64,000 bases of DNA, from NCBI GenBank assembly GCA_007618135.1, contig PHFX01000149.1, positions 48,738-112,737 of the forward strand, read 5' to 3'. A program made the translations under genes and the position numbers. The notes under the pieces were generated by a model, which was not told where the DNA came from, did no database searches, and was given only the letters and a program-made list of their open reading frames with translations. Of the stretch, positions 7,925-16,836 are shown in pieces; the first letter of the stretch is position 1; the number at the start of each line of letters is the position of its first letter. The DNA comes from Candidatus Brocadia sp. WS118 (GTDB lineage: Bacteria; Planctomycetota; Brocadiia; Brocadiales; Brocadiaceae).

Positions 7925-9385
7925 TTATGACGTTACAGCCTCCATGACTGGTTTTGAGACAGTTGTAGTGCTCGATTTGTAGCAATCTTTATAATAGTCA
8001 CCTGAATCGTACAATTCCTTTAAATTCTGTAAGACCTGTTCAAACACTTGCTTCCAGTCAGAACCTACCCTGAAGGCAAACATGGAGTTTCTCGGATTTT
8101 TCGTCGTCTTAATCGAATTTCTGAAACGCATCCTCAAGTTATCGCCTGCGTAAATATGATCATAGACATATTGCATACCTTCTATAAAATCTTCCAGGGT
8201 CATGTCTACCAAGCGATGAACCACATGGGCCGTGTCATAGTATTGCCAATCCTCAGGATAATTCTTCCTGAAAATCCTCTTTTCCGAATCTAGTCTTGCA
8301 TAGAGTTGTGTCTTAGGGAAGGGGCAGTTGATGCCAAAGGTAAGAATGTCAATATTATTCTCCAATATGAACTCAGTCATTCTCTTAAAGGAGTCTTTAT
8401 CATCTCCGTCTGCTCCAAATACAACTGAACCCCAAACGACTAAGCCGGCGTTGTGTATTTTCTGAATACAATCAAAATAACTGTCCGTGCCTAACTTAAG
8501 GTTTACCCGTTTATTCATCTTCTCAAGAACGGCTTCATTGGTGGACTCAATACCGATGAGCATACCAAAATTGCCGCTTTTTGCCATATAGTCTAACGTT
8601 TCAGGGTCTTGGGAGATATTTAAGGCAGTGAACCCTAACCAGTCCTTATGTATGCCGCGATCCACCATTCCTTTAAAAAGATCTCTCGCCCTCTGGTTTG
8701 ACTGTTTTCCATGCCCATAGAAGTTATCCTCTGCAAGCATTAAACCCTTATAATCTGTGGCCTCCATCTCCGCAAGAACGTCCTCGTAAGGTCTTTCCCT
8801 GAATTTTCTGCCCTGAAAAGTAGGTACACTGCAGAAATCACAGTAGTTCGGGCATCCTTTCGTTGTGACAATAGAAGAAAACTTATAGTTATATTTCTTC
8901 TTCATGAGTTCCCGATTTGGATATACCTTTTTCATCAAGCTGAGGGGGGGCAATCCTCCTTGATAAATCTTCTTCAATTTTCCTGCTTCAAAATCTTTTA
9001 TAACCTGGGGCCATACCTCTTCTGCTTCACCGACAAAGACGGAGTCAGCATAATTTGCCGCTTCTTCAGGCATCACGGATGCGTGTATCCCACCCATGAT
9101 TACCGTCATACCTTTCTTCCTGCAAGCCTCAGCAATTTTATAAGCCCGGGGAGATTGATAGGTAACTGCGGTAATACATACCAGATCAACAGGTTTAAAG
9201 GTAAGTTCGCCGTTATCATCAATTGCCAATTCCAGATTCTCGTCAATAACATCAAAATCCCAATCGCCTGGTGTAAGCGCAGCAACATAAGCAAGATTCA
9301 AAGGCATCTGAACTATTACGGTAATACTCTCTTCACCATGTCTACCCGGTTTGTGTGGGTTAATCAACATCATTTTCCTTTTCAT
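7925..9385 (-). CDS. B12-binding-type radical SAM enzyme (class B-like)
   Basis: This 486-residue protein has an N-terminal Rossmann-like cobalamin-binding region (about 20-135; VCITAVTYQSPRAYKIAEAC, GGIHAS) and then a radical SAM core with CX3CX2C at Cys178, Cys182 and Cys185. The DxHxxG cobalamin ligand motif is absent, as in many class B enzymes. Such enzymes do C-methylation, cyclisation or other radical chemistry. GGAGG precedes the ATG. It is last in the ACP-FabZ-KS-CrtI operon, four bases after the CrtI stop. An anammox context makes ladderane or another unusual lipid the likely product; this is inference. Confidence 0.85.
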   Translation of the reverse strand: MKRKMMLINPHKPGRHGEESITVIVQMPLNLAYVAALTPGDWDFDVIDENLELAIDDNGELTFKPVDLVCITAVTYQSPRAYKIAEACRKKGMTVIMGGIHASVMPEEAANYADSVFVGEAEEVWPQVIKDFEAGKLKKIYQGGLPPLSLMKKVYPNRELMKKKYNYKFSSIVTTKGCPNYCDFCSVPTFQGRKFRERPYEDVLAEMEATDYKGLMLAEDNFYGHGKQSNQRARDLFKGMVDRGIHKDWLGFTALNISQDPETLDYMAKSGNFGMLIGIESTNEAVLEKMNKRVNLKLGTDSYFDCIQKIHNAGLVVWGSVVFGADGDDKDSFKRMTEFILENNIDILTFGINCPFPKTQLYARLDSEKRIFRKNYPEDWQYYDTAHVVHRLVDMTLEDFIEGMQYVYDHIYAGDNLRMRFRNSIKTTKNPRNSMFAFRVGSDWKQVFEQVLQNLKELYDSGDYYKDCYKSSTTTVSKPVMEAVTS

Positions 9386-9389
9386 AAAT

Positions 9390-10844
9390 TTACCTCCACT
9401 TCTCCATGATTAAATTAGCTACACCCCATCCAGAAGACACAACAGCACAAATTCCAGGACCCGGTCGCGTCCAATGACCGGTTAAATACAGATTTTCAAT
9501 TGGCGTCTGTTGAGGAAGTCTATTATCCCCTATTTGATCCACACTAACCTCCCATCCGTAAGCGGCCCCATCGGTATTTAACGTGTATCGCTCTAAAGTT
9601 TTTGGGGTAGCCGCCTCAATCACTTCAATATATTTTTTTATATCAGGAAGGTATTTTTCTATTCGGTTTATTGTGTCTGCGATTAAACTTTCTTTAAAAG
9701 ATTTCCAATTCGTAATATCTTTATACTTCTCTTTCATAAGATAAACTACCACAGAAATTATCTGTTTGTCCTGCGGAGCAAGCGTTGGACATATTGACGT
9801 GGGAATTGAAACATACAACCATTCAGCATCGCGGTAACTGGCATCCGTGGCAGTATGATAAAATCCCCTTTTTAATTTGCGTAAATCGGCGCCTTTGCCA
9901 ATACCTAAATATAAAAGGGAAAAGGAGCAACTTTCCCTCATTTCTTCAATACTGCTAAGGAACGATGTCTCTAATTTACCGTCTAGTAATTCAAAAAAAG
10001 TCTGCCGGACATCAATATTCGAGACAACTAACTTCGCCGGTATCTCTCTTCCACCTTGCAATTTAACGCCACGAGCGTTTTTTGCATCAGAGAGAATTTT
10101 TTCGGCTTTGCATGATAGCATAATATGCCCGCCAAAATCAATAAATTTCTTAAAAATTGCATTAGCAAACTCTTGCGTACCACCAACCGGGAAAAAAGCG
10201 CCGTCTTTGAGATAGTTGATCATCATTTGACACATACCAATAGCAGAAGCTTGAGCAGGGGGGAGGCCTATGTAACCCCATTGACCGGAAAGTATCATCT
10301 TGATCTCATCGTTGAAGAAAAAAGTATCCAACATATCGCGATAGGTCATGTTTTTGTATTTATCAATAATCTGGCTTTTCTCATGGTTGAAAGTAGCGCG
10401 ATAGAGTTTTACAAATTCTTGAAAAAAATTCTTTATGTTACTTTTCTCCAAGGGGAATCGGTCTTGCAACCGGATGGTATACTCATCCAAATCGGCTGGA
10501 ATTTCAATGCTAAAATTGGGGAAAATTAGATGATCCATCGGATCGAGGGGATAAAATGCCATCTCTATCGCCAGCGTCTTAAAGCAGCGGCCAACAATAC
10601 CCCATTTTCCACATCCTCCAATATGATGAACTGCCGCATCAAAATTGAAACCTTTTCTTTTAAAGGACGTACAATAACCACCAGGGATAGAATGTTGTTC
10701 TATGATGAGTACCTTTTTGCCGGTTTTGGCAAGAAATGCACCGCAAACCAAACCAGCTACGCCGGCGCCAATTACAATTGCGTCATAAGAAGGATACAAT
10801 GCATCTTTTTTTGTGGATTGAATGCATCGGCTGGGAAGTATCAT
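9390..10844 (-). CDS. CrtI/phytoene-desaturase-type FAD oxidoreductase
   Basis: The 484-residue protein opens its core with the FAD motif DAIVIGAGVAGLVCG (about 21-35) and the CrtI-family segment GGYCTSFKRKGFNFDAA. It ends with LTGHWTRPGPGICAVVSSGWG, the C-terminal flavin-contact block of carotenoid and retinol desaturases and isomerases. The family removes or moves hydrogens along isoprenoid or acyl chains. Three bases separate it from the upstream ketosynthase-like gene. No carotenoid synthase is nearby, so acyl-chain desaturation or isomerisation in a ladderane-type pathway is plausible but unproven. Confidence 0.85.
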   Translation of the reverse strand: MILPSRCIQSTKKDALYPSYDAIVIGAGVAGLVCGAFLAKTGKKVLIIEQHSIPGGYCTSFKRKGFNFDAAVHHIGGCGKWGIVGRCFKTLAIEMAFYPLDPMDHLIFPNFSIEIPADLDEYTIRLQDRFPLEKSNIKNFFQEFVKLYRATFNHEKSQIIDKYKNMTYRDMLDTFFFNDEIKMILSGQWGYIGLPPAQASAIGMCQMMINYLKDGAFFPVGGTQEFANAIFKKFIDFGGHIMLSCKAEKILSDAKNARGVKLQGGREIPAKLVVSNIDVRQTFFELLDGKLETSFLSSIEEMRESCSFSLLYLGIGKGADLRKLKRGFYHTATDASYRDAEWLYVSIPTSICPTLAPQDKQIISVVVYLMKEKYKDITNWKSFKESLIADTINRIEKYLPDIKKYIEVIEAATPKTLERYTLNTDGAAYGWEVSVDQIGDNRLPQQTPIENLYLTGHWTRPGPGICAVVSSGWGVANLIMEKWR

Positions 10845-10847
10845 GAA

Positions 10848-12095
10848 TTATGGTTTGTATTTGGAGATAATTAAGGACGAATTGTTTCCCAATCGCGAGA
10901 AGGTGTTGATAAGGACATTTTTGACGGGTAAGACCCTTGCGATATTGGCTACATAGTCTAAATCACATTCAGGATCTCGTTCTTTATAATTGATTGTGGG
11001 TGGTACTGTATGAGTATTGATGGACATTATTGCAGCTATTGTTTGCAACGCCCCTGAGGCGTCATAGCATTCACCGGTCATAGATTTTATGGCGCTTACC
11101 GGAATAAGAGTTGCCCGCATCCCAAAAACTTCTTTGATGACCTTTGTTTCCATTGCGTCACCATAAGTACCAGAATAAGCATTTGCCGATAGGTAAGAAA
11201 TGTCATTTAACGTCAGATTTGCATCATGAATGGCGCTCATCATGGCTCGTTTGTTGCCGTCTATCTGAAAATCCCTACTAATGGCCATTTTCGGGTCAAA
11301 TGCGGTACCGTACCCTTTTATTTCAGCATAAATATGCGCATTTCGCTTCAGTGCATTCTCTAAGGTTTCCAGAATAACCAAGGCGGAGGCTTCGCCAATA
11401 ACCATTCCGTTGCGTCTTTTATCAAAGGGTGCGGAGATTTCCTGGCTTCCATCCTTACTCCCCGATAATATCTTTGAATTATGCGCACCCCAAAAGATGT
11501 CATGTGTTAAACCATGCACACCGCCGGCGATTACAGCCTTTACCCGGCCCATTCGAAGAAAATCAGAGGCATAGATAATTGCATCTACACTGCTTGTTAC
11601 GCCGTTTGAGATGGTGGTATTCAACCCCGTAGCTTTACAAAAGATTGAAGCGCGGCTGGCAGGGGCGTTCAATACGGTATTGGGGAAATCCATAGGATTC
11701 ACATAATTAGGGCCTTCACGCAAAGACTGAAAATCGAAGGAACTAATGCTGTCAATGCTTCCGTAAGTCGAGCCAACGACAATGCCCAATTCATCACCAG
11801 TGTAAGTATTATTTTCTAAATTAGCATCTTTTATGGCGAGAATGGTTGCAGACGACACAAGAAGGGAAGTTCTATCAATATGCCGTATTCCCTTTTGTCC
11901 AAGGTAAACCTTTGCATCAAAATCTGAAATTTCACCAGCCTGTTTGCTATGAAATTTACTTACATCAAACAAGGTAATGGGTTTAATGCCCGATACACCA
12001 TTGGTTAAATTATTCCAAAAAGCTTCTTTATTGCTGCCAACCGGCGATATAACAGATACACCGGTAACAACAATTCTTGTTTTTTCCATCATCAA
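10848..12095 (-). CDS. Ketosynthase-like protein lacking the catalytic triad (chain-length-factor-like)
   Basis: The 415-residue protein has the FabF/KAS II thiolase fold throughout (VVTGVSVISPVG start, [34 protein letters not shown]). All three catalytic residues are replaced: Val166 for Cys in ISNGVTSS, Asn305 for the first His (SANAYSG) and Glu342 for the second (KSMTGECYD). The pattern recalls the KS-beta/chain-length factor of type II polyketide synthases, which pairs with an active ketosynthase. The next gene upstream is such a ketosynthase. It probably shapes the chain pocket or acts as a scaffold. Confidence 0.85.
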   Translation of the reverse strand: MMMEKTRIVVTGVSVISPVGSNKEAFWNNLTNGVSGIKPITLFDVSKFHSKQAGEISDFDAKVYLGQKGIRHIDRTSLLVSSATILAIKDANLENNTYTGDELGIVVGSTYGSIDSISSFDFQSLREGPNYVNPMDFPNTVLNAPASRASIFCKATGLNTTISNGVTSSVDAIIYASDFLRMGRVKAVIAGGVHGLTHDIFWGAHNSKILSGSKDGSQEISAPFDKRRNGMVIGEASALVILETLENALKRNAHIYAEIKGYGTAFDPKMAISRDFQIDGNKRAMMSAIHDANLTLNDISYLSANAYSGTYGDAMETKVIKEVFGMRATLIPVSAIKSMTGECYDASGALQTIAAIMSINTHTVPPTINYKERDPECDLDYVANIARVLPVKNVLINTFSRLGNNSSLIISKYKP

Positions 12096-12140
12096 CCTCT
12101 GTTTAACAATGCAGATTCAGTTCCAGAGAACTGTTTGATT

Positions 12141-13367
12141 TCAAGTTTTGCCAGTAAATTTTTTCACTACCAGACAACTATTGTTGCCGCCAAATGCATG
12201 GGCATTATTCAGTGCAATAGTTACCTTTTGCTTTCTTGCTACATTGGGTACATAATCCAGATCACATTCCGGGTCTGGCGTTTCATAATTGATCGTAGGG
12301 GGTATAATATCGTTTTGAACGACCAAGGCACACGTAATGGCTTCTATAGCGCTGGCAGCACCCATGGTATGCCCCATCATCGATTTTATTGAACTGATTG
12401 CGAGATGTTCTGGTTTATTTCCAAATACCTTTTTAATGGAGATCGTTTCTGCCTTATCATTCGCCGGGGTTCCTGTTCCATGGGCACTGATATACTGGAC
12501 ATCCTCAGGTTTCAGACTTGCGCTCATTAAGGCTTTTTTCATTGCAGAAACAACACCCTCTCCATCGGGATGAGGGATGGTAATGTGATAAGCATCGCAA
12601 CTCAGACCATAACCAATGATTTCGGCATAAATGGTGGCATTTCTCTTCACCGCATGATCGAGCGACTCTAAAAGGAGCATGCCGGCTCCTTCACCAACCA
12701 TCATACCTTTCCGGTTTTTATCAAATGGCTGACATATCTCCGGTGCGATAGCGCCCAATCTCGCGAATCCTGTATACGCTACTTTTGAAAAAGGGTCGGA
12801 ACCTCCTGCAACCATCATATCCACCCGACCAAACTTAATCAAATCATACGCATACCCAATTGCATAATTGCCTGCTGCACAGGCAGTAGGAATAATGGTA
12901 TTTGGGCCTTTAAAACCAAACTCAATTGCGACGTTGGCCGGGATATTATTGCAGGGATGCATCAAAAAGAGATCAGGGTCTACCTTGTCTTCTCCGTCTT
13001 TGTGCCTTATATAATTGACTTTCTCAAGGATCTGTATTTCTCCTGCCGTCGTTCCTACAGATACGCCAATCCTTTCTAAATCGACTTTACTCAAGTCAAG
13101 CTTAGCGTCCTCCAATGCAAGTAAGGTGGCTGCAATTGCAAATTGGGAACCTTTACCAATTTTTTTCAGAACTCCATTTTTAATATAGTCAGAATACTTG
13201 AAATTTTTTACTTCGCACCCTTTGTGAACCTTATATTCTGAAGTATCAATACACGATACATCTTCAATTCCTGAAACCCCCGCAATAAGGTTGCTCCAAA
13301 ATCTTTCCTTGCCCGACCCGATGGGAGTAATCATTCCTACGCCTGTTATAACCACGTGTTTATTCAT
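12141..13367 (-). CDS. Beta-ketoacyl-ACP synthase, FabF type, catalytically complete
   Basis: The 408-residue protein has the full Cys-His-His set: Cys163 in [11 protein letters not shown], His296 in [16 protein letters not shown] and His333 in [13 protein letters not shown]. It would condense acyl groups with malonyl-ACP in the cytoplasm. It lies 12 bases after the FabZ-like gene and 45 bases before its degenerate paralogue, an arrangement typical of KS-alpha/KS-beta pairs. This gene is a dedicated pathway copy; the housekeeping fabF is not in the window. Confidence 0.92.
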   Translation of the reverse strand: MNKHVVITGVGMITPIGSGKERFWSNLIAGVSGIEDVSCIDTSEYKVHKGCEVKNFKYSDYIKNGVLKKIGKGSQFAIAATLLALEDAKLDLSKVDLERIGVSVGTTAGEIQILEKVNYIRHKDGEDKVDPDLFLMHPCNNIPANVAIEFGFKGPNTIIPTACAAGNYAIGYAYDLIKFGRVDMMVAGGSDPFSKVAYTGFARLGAIAPEICQPFDKNRKGMMVGEGAGMLLLESLDHAVKRNATIYAEIIGYGLSCDAYHITIPHPDGEGVVSAMKKALMSASLKPEDVQYISAHGTGTPANDKAETISIKKVFGNKPEHLAISSIKSMMGHTMGAASAIEAITCALVVQNDIIPPTINYETPDPECDLDYVPNVARKQKVTIALNNAHAFGGNNSCLVVKKFTGKT

Positions 13368-13379
13368 AACAATATTATG

Positions 13380-13835
13380 TCAACCCGATATTAAAGCGTC
13401 CTTGTCTGCGATTCCAAAAGTCAAATTTGCCTTAGCAACAACCTTTTCGCCGACCTTTACCGAAGCCTGAATAATAGCTCCTTTGGATACAATTTTTTCA
13501 ACAATAATTTCTATGAAGAGTTGATCGCCGGGGAAGATAGGTTTTGTAAACCTGGCATTATTCACTGATGCCAATAAAAAAACCGCATTGGCGCTATTTT
13601 GTGTGGAAAGGCTTTTCTTGAAAAGTATGATGGAAGCCTGAGCCATCGCCTCAATGATCAAAACCCCAGGCATGATGGCGAAATCGGGGAAATGCCCAAC
13701 AAAGACAGGTTCATTGCCGGAGACATTCTTTATACAAACAATTCTTTTCCCTTCTTCAAACTCAACAACTTTATCGATAAACAAAAAAGGATATTTTTGA
13801 GGAAGAAGGGACCGTATTTCCTCAAAAGACATCAT
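13380..13835 (-). CDS. FabZ-like 3-hydroxyacyl-ACP dehydratase
   Basis: The 151-residue hot-dog protein has HFPDFAIMPGVLIIEAMAQ, with His48 and Glu62 in the catalytic places. The usual GRP of HFPGRP is changed to DFA, so this is a divergent FabZ. It is second in the operon, 73 bases after the ACP gene and 12 bases before the ketosynthase. Dehydration of a hydroxyacyl-ACP intermediate is the expected step. Confidence 0.88.
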   Translation of the reverse strand: MMSFEEIRSLLPQKYPFLFIDKVVEFEEGKRIVCIKNVSGNEPVFVGHFPDFAIMPGVLIIEAMAQASIILFKKSLSTQNSANAVFLLASVNNARFTKPIFPGDQLFIEIIVEKIVSKGAIIQASVKVGEKVVAKANLTFGIADKDALISG

Positions 13836-13908
13836 TTCTCATAGTCCATCTTCTTGTCAATCACGAAAGTATACCCGGTAGTAATGTAATGCCTGTAATT
13901 TAATAATT

Positions 13909-14178
13909 TTAAGATGAAAGTTTTCCGCTTTCTGTCAGAACAGATTTTGTTAAGTCAATGGTGGCACTTAAAGAAGTAATGTCAACCAGTTTTTCTTCAG
14001 GGATTTGCACTTTAAATTTTTTCTCAATAAGCGCAAGGATTTCAAGAGCCAAGAGGGAATCTATTTCAAGGTCTTTAAAAAAATTTGCATCTCTTTTATC
14101 CCAGATTTCTTTTTCATCCAATTCTGTAACCTCAGCGACTATCGCAGTTACACCTTTTTCAATTTCTTCAGCGTTCAA
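13909..14178 (-). CDS. Acyl carrier protein
   Basis: The 89-residue acidic four-helix protein has the phosphopantetheine serine at Ser41 in DLEIDSLLALEI; the usual DSL is kept. The start is TTG, chosen because AAGGAG lies seven bases upstream and the next Met is far inside. It is first in the operon and supplies the carrier for the dehydratase and ketosynthase pair that follow. A dedicated ACP argues for a specialised lipid or polyketide pathway. Confidence 0.92.
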   Translation of the reverse strand: MNAEEIEKGVTAIVAEVTELDEKEIWDKRDANFFKDLEIDSLLALEILALIEKKFKVQIPEEKLVDITSLSATIDLTKSVLTESGKLSS

Positions 14179-14256
14179 AATTATTCTCCTTTATAATAAA
14201 CGGCTTTGACACGAAACAACATCATTATCTATAGTATTACGTAAACGCAACGAAAC

Positions 14257-14285
14257 ATGGTAGCAGACACAATTTATAATGTCAA
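14257..14285 (-). promoter_or_regulatory. Candidate promoter of the ACP-KS-radical SAM operon
   Basis: On the minus strand TTGACA (14280-14285) is followed after 17 bases by TACCAT (14257-14262). Start of transcription would be about 70 bases before the ACP start codon. Confidence 0.4.
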
Positions 14286-14398
14286 TAATATTCTCTGGCT
14301 TAATCAAAGAACAATTTTGTAAGCGTTAGTTTGATAAATTTTATAAATAACCAGACAAATTATAACGTCTGATAATATATATTATGTTACAATGCGTT

Positions 14399-15025
14399 TT
14401 ATTCTCCCAATCTCGTTTTTCTTCCTCTTAATGATTTCTTTTCTTGTCGTAATTCTCTTCTTCTGTATTTATCCAATTCTCTCAATGCCTTATATATTTG
14501 ATTTTCTAACATGGTCTCATATTTAGATAATTCCGGACTTCTGTTTTTGTTTTCATTTATTTTTACAGCCTTTAATTGTAAGAGTTCTCTGTTTGTTCTC
14601 TTTCGCGTTCTCAGAAATCCCTGTTCGTATTCCTGAATGCAAGACGTATTGTATTCCAATATCTGGCTTTCAATTTTCAAACACCGCTTCAATCGCCAAA
14701 CACCCGAAATAATGCGGTCTACAATAAGTGCTTCTATTACATTTGAGGGCTTCAGTTCTTTAATAAGTTTATTTCTGACTTCATCAAGATCAGCACTTTT
14801 TTCCCCATCTATTAATATTTCGCTGCTAAAGATATATTGCCTTGCATCGTCCTCTCGAGATTTCATTGCTCCCGATGAGGTACTGTTTTCCACACTCTCT
14901 GTCTTTGCAAGGCTGGATGTCTCGCTTAACTCAACTATGGTATTCATGATTTTGTCTACCTTTTCTTTTGCGGAACTCTCTCTATTTTTCCCGTGCAAAA
15001 CATCTTCTTTTAAAATTGTTGACAT
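14399..15025 (-). CDS. Hypothetical helical protein of a planctomycete-type family
   Basis: This 208-residue protein is mostly charged helix, with a very basic C-terminus (RRRELRQEKKSLRGRKTR). The stretch NVIEALIVDRIISGVWRLKR and the later KYETMLENQIYKALRELDKY resemble small proteins common in planctomycete genomes whose role is unknown. The ATG at 15025 is chosen for its GGGAGAG site; an upstream in-frame codon at 15073 lacks one. No signal peptide or membrane segment. Confidence 0.65.
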   Translation of the reverse strand: MSTILKEDVLHGKNRESSAKEKVDKIMNTIVELSETSSLAKTESVENSTSSGAMKSREDDARQYIFSSEILIDGEKSADLDEVRNKLIKELKPSNVIEALIVDRIISGVWRLKRCLKIESQILEYNTSCIQEYEQGFLRTRKRTNRELLQLKAVKINENKNRSPELSKYETMLENQIYKALRELDKYRRRELRQEKKSLRGRKTRLGE

Positions 15026-15408
15026 TGTCTCTCCCTTTTTAGTAAAAGAAAACATCTGGCTAAATTTCACCATAATATCTCATAATCGGTTGGACTATTC
15101 AATAAAATATTTTATATAGACACAACAATTTACCAGCGGTAAATTTTGTTACAACACCGTAAAAGATGTTGCTCTGAAGTGTACTCCTCGAGGGATAAAA
15201 ACGAATGATTTTGCTGATGTTCAGAATTCACTTGCAATGGGGAAAGGAATTTTCGTTCTCTCTTTATTAAAACAAAAAGAGGAATGATATATTTTATTGT
15301 AAGAGCGGAATTAAGCGATGTTAGAACAATTTACCAAACCGCCTCCACCGTCTGCGGTTGCTGCTCAATTCCGCCGTTAGCGGCGTGGACATACAAATCA
15401 AAATGTAC
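15026..15408. other. Intergenic region with hairpins, no clear gene
   Basis: About 380 bases without a convincing gene. There is a small hairpin AATTTACC-agc-GGTAAATT near 15130-15150. A short open stretch on the plus strand (about 15165-15287) ends in KQKEE and a stop but has no start site; it may be a gene remnant. The inverted pair GCGGAATT/AATTCCGC and a CGCC-gtta-GGCG hairpin lie near 15307-15385, downstream of the PEP-CTERM gene on the minus strand. Confidence 0.35.
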
Positions 15409-15666
15409 TTATGAATTCAAATTATTAGAATTGTTATGCTGATCATTTAATTCCTTTGAGACCATTCTGTTTCTTAGGTACCTTAAAGAAAACAAGGTGC
15501 TCACTCCAAGAGCAAAAAGAACACAACTAGCTGGTTCTGGATTATTTCCAAGAAGTTTCCCCCCTTTTTTATTTTCGGTTTTCGCATCTGCACTCCCGAC
15601 AACTATTATAATTGTCATTATAAAGACAAATAAACAGCCGCCTATTGTAACCAATTTTCCTCTCAT
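15409..15666 (-). CDS. Minimal PEP-CTERM-anchored secreted protein
   Basis: The 85-residue product has a signal peptide (residues 1-28, ending ADA), only about 14 residues of linker, then PEPASCVLFALGVSTLFSL and the basic RYLRNR. That is the PEP-CTERM sorting signal: Pro-Glu-Pro, a hydrophobic span and Arg-rich end. Unusually a further polar tail of about 19 residues, rich in Asn, follows. GAGGAG lies nine bases before the ATG. PEP-CTERM proteins are processed by exosortase at the cell envelope; no exosortase gene is in the window. Confidence 0.65.
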   Translation of the reverse strand: MRGKLVTIGGCLFVFIMTIIIVVGSADAKTENKKGGKLLGNNPEPASCVLFALGVSTLFSLRYLRNRMVSKELNDQHNNSNNLNS

Positions 15667-15934
15667 CTTTATTTCTCCTCGTTACTACCAACGAATTTTT
15701 CCAACTTGCCAACTAAAAGATACCATTGCTTTATGATCCTTGATTACTCAAGGGTTGCCTTTAATACCGTTATCGTAATAAACACACAGAAGTCATTCAT
15801 TATAAAATTTAATTTCTAAAAGTCAAATAATAAATAGTGACATCGAAAAAATTAATAACCGTCTCTAAAAACAGAGATTGATGTTTAAATTTTTAATTGA
15901 TTAATCAACAGTTATCTTTTAAACTTATCTGCCT

Positions 15935-16792
15935 ATGGCTATATTCTCTCATATCCCTTTTGTCATAGTAATACTCTTGTATTTCATTTCCTCCGTGTGG
16001 TCAATTGGCTACATTGTGAAACCTGCCTTTTTCAACAAAAAAGTGGGTAAGTGGTCAATGATGATGGGCTTTCTTATCCACAGCGGGTTTCTAATATTTT
16101 TAGGTCTTGAGTCCGGCAATATCCCGATCACGAACGTTTATGAATCTTTCGTGTCATTAATATGGTGTATTTTGTTTGTTTATATCAACCTGGATTATCT
16201 TTACAAACTGCCATCGTTAGATACGTTTTTGGTCCCTGTCGTTACGGCACTTTCTATCTGGTCGCTCACGTTCGATGGGGGAAATTTGACCATTACCGTA
16301 AGTCTTCAAAATTTTTGGCTCATAGCGCATATCATTCCTATATTTGTCGGCTACGCGTCCTTTACGATATCTTTTAGTCTGAGTATCATGTATTTAACCC
16401 AGCAGAGGCAACTCAAACATAAACTGTTTGGTCCCCTTTTTACAAAACTACCATCGCTGGAGGGGATAGACAGACTCATGTGGAAAACCATTTCATTTGG
16501 GTTTCCTCTCCTTACACTCGGATTGGTATTTGGCACCTTTTGGGTTAAAACGCAAAACATTTTGGGTGAGCAGTGGTATCTGGATTATAAGGTTGTCCTG
16601 GGTTTAGCCACGTGGCTCATTTATGCAGCGCTCCTGCACATGAGGCTTGTTTCGTCATTTCACGGCACGAAGATCGCTTGTCTGACGATAGCAGGTTTTT
16701 GCCTGGTGCTTTTCACTTTTATTGGAACCTTCTTTATGGGCTCCAAACACGCCTTTCAAAAGGTGAGCGAACAAACACATGAAAAGTTTTGA
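15935..16792 (+). CDS. HemX/CcsA-family cytochrome c assembly-type membrane protein
   Basis: The 285-residue protein has about eight membrane helices. It matches the CcsA/ResC/HemX group in length and in the C-terminal FWVKTQNILGEQWYLDYKV region, where CcsA proteins carry their Trp-rich heme-handling loop. The classical WGSYW-WDPKE form is degenerate, which favours HemX. It lies 44 bases before hemA, and HemX tunes glutamyl-tRNA reductase in other bacteria. Anammox cells need much heme for multiheme cytochromes. Confidence 0.8.
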   Translation: MAIFSHIPFVIVILLYFISSVWSIGYIVKPAFFNKKVGKWSMMMGFLIHSGFLIFLGLESGNIPITNVYESFVSLIWCILFVYINLDYLYKLPSLDTFLVPVVTALSIWSLTFDGGNLTITVSLQNFWLIAHIIPIFVGYASFTISFSLSIMYLTQQRQLKHKLFGPLFTKLPSLEGIDRLMWKTISFGFPLLTLGLVFGTFWVKTQNILGEQWYLDYKVVLGLATWLIYAALLHMRLVSSFHGTKIACLTIAGFCLVLFTFIGTFFMGSKHAFQKVSEQTHEKF

Positions 16793-16836
16793 ATATATCG
16801 CGAACAATATCAGGTTCCGTTACGTAAGGATTCGCC

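Noticed and set aside
13380..14178. Housekeeping fatty-acid synthesis operon
   Set aside because: FabD, FabG and FabH are missing, and the set includes a catalytically dead ketosynthase, CrtI and radical SAM genes, which fits a dedicated pathway better.
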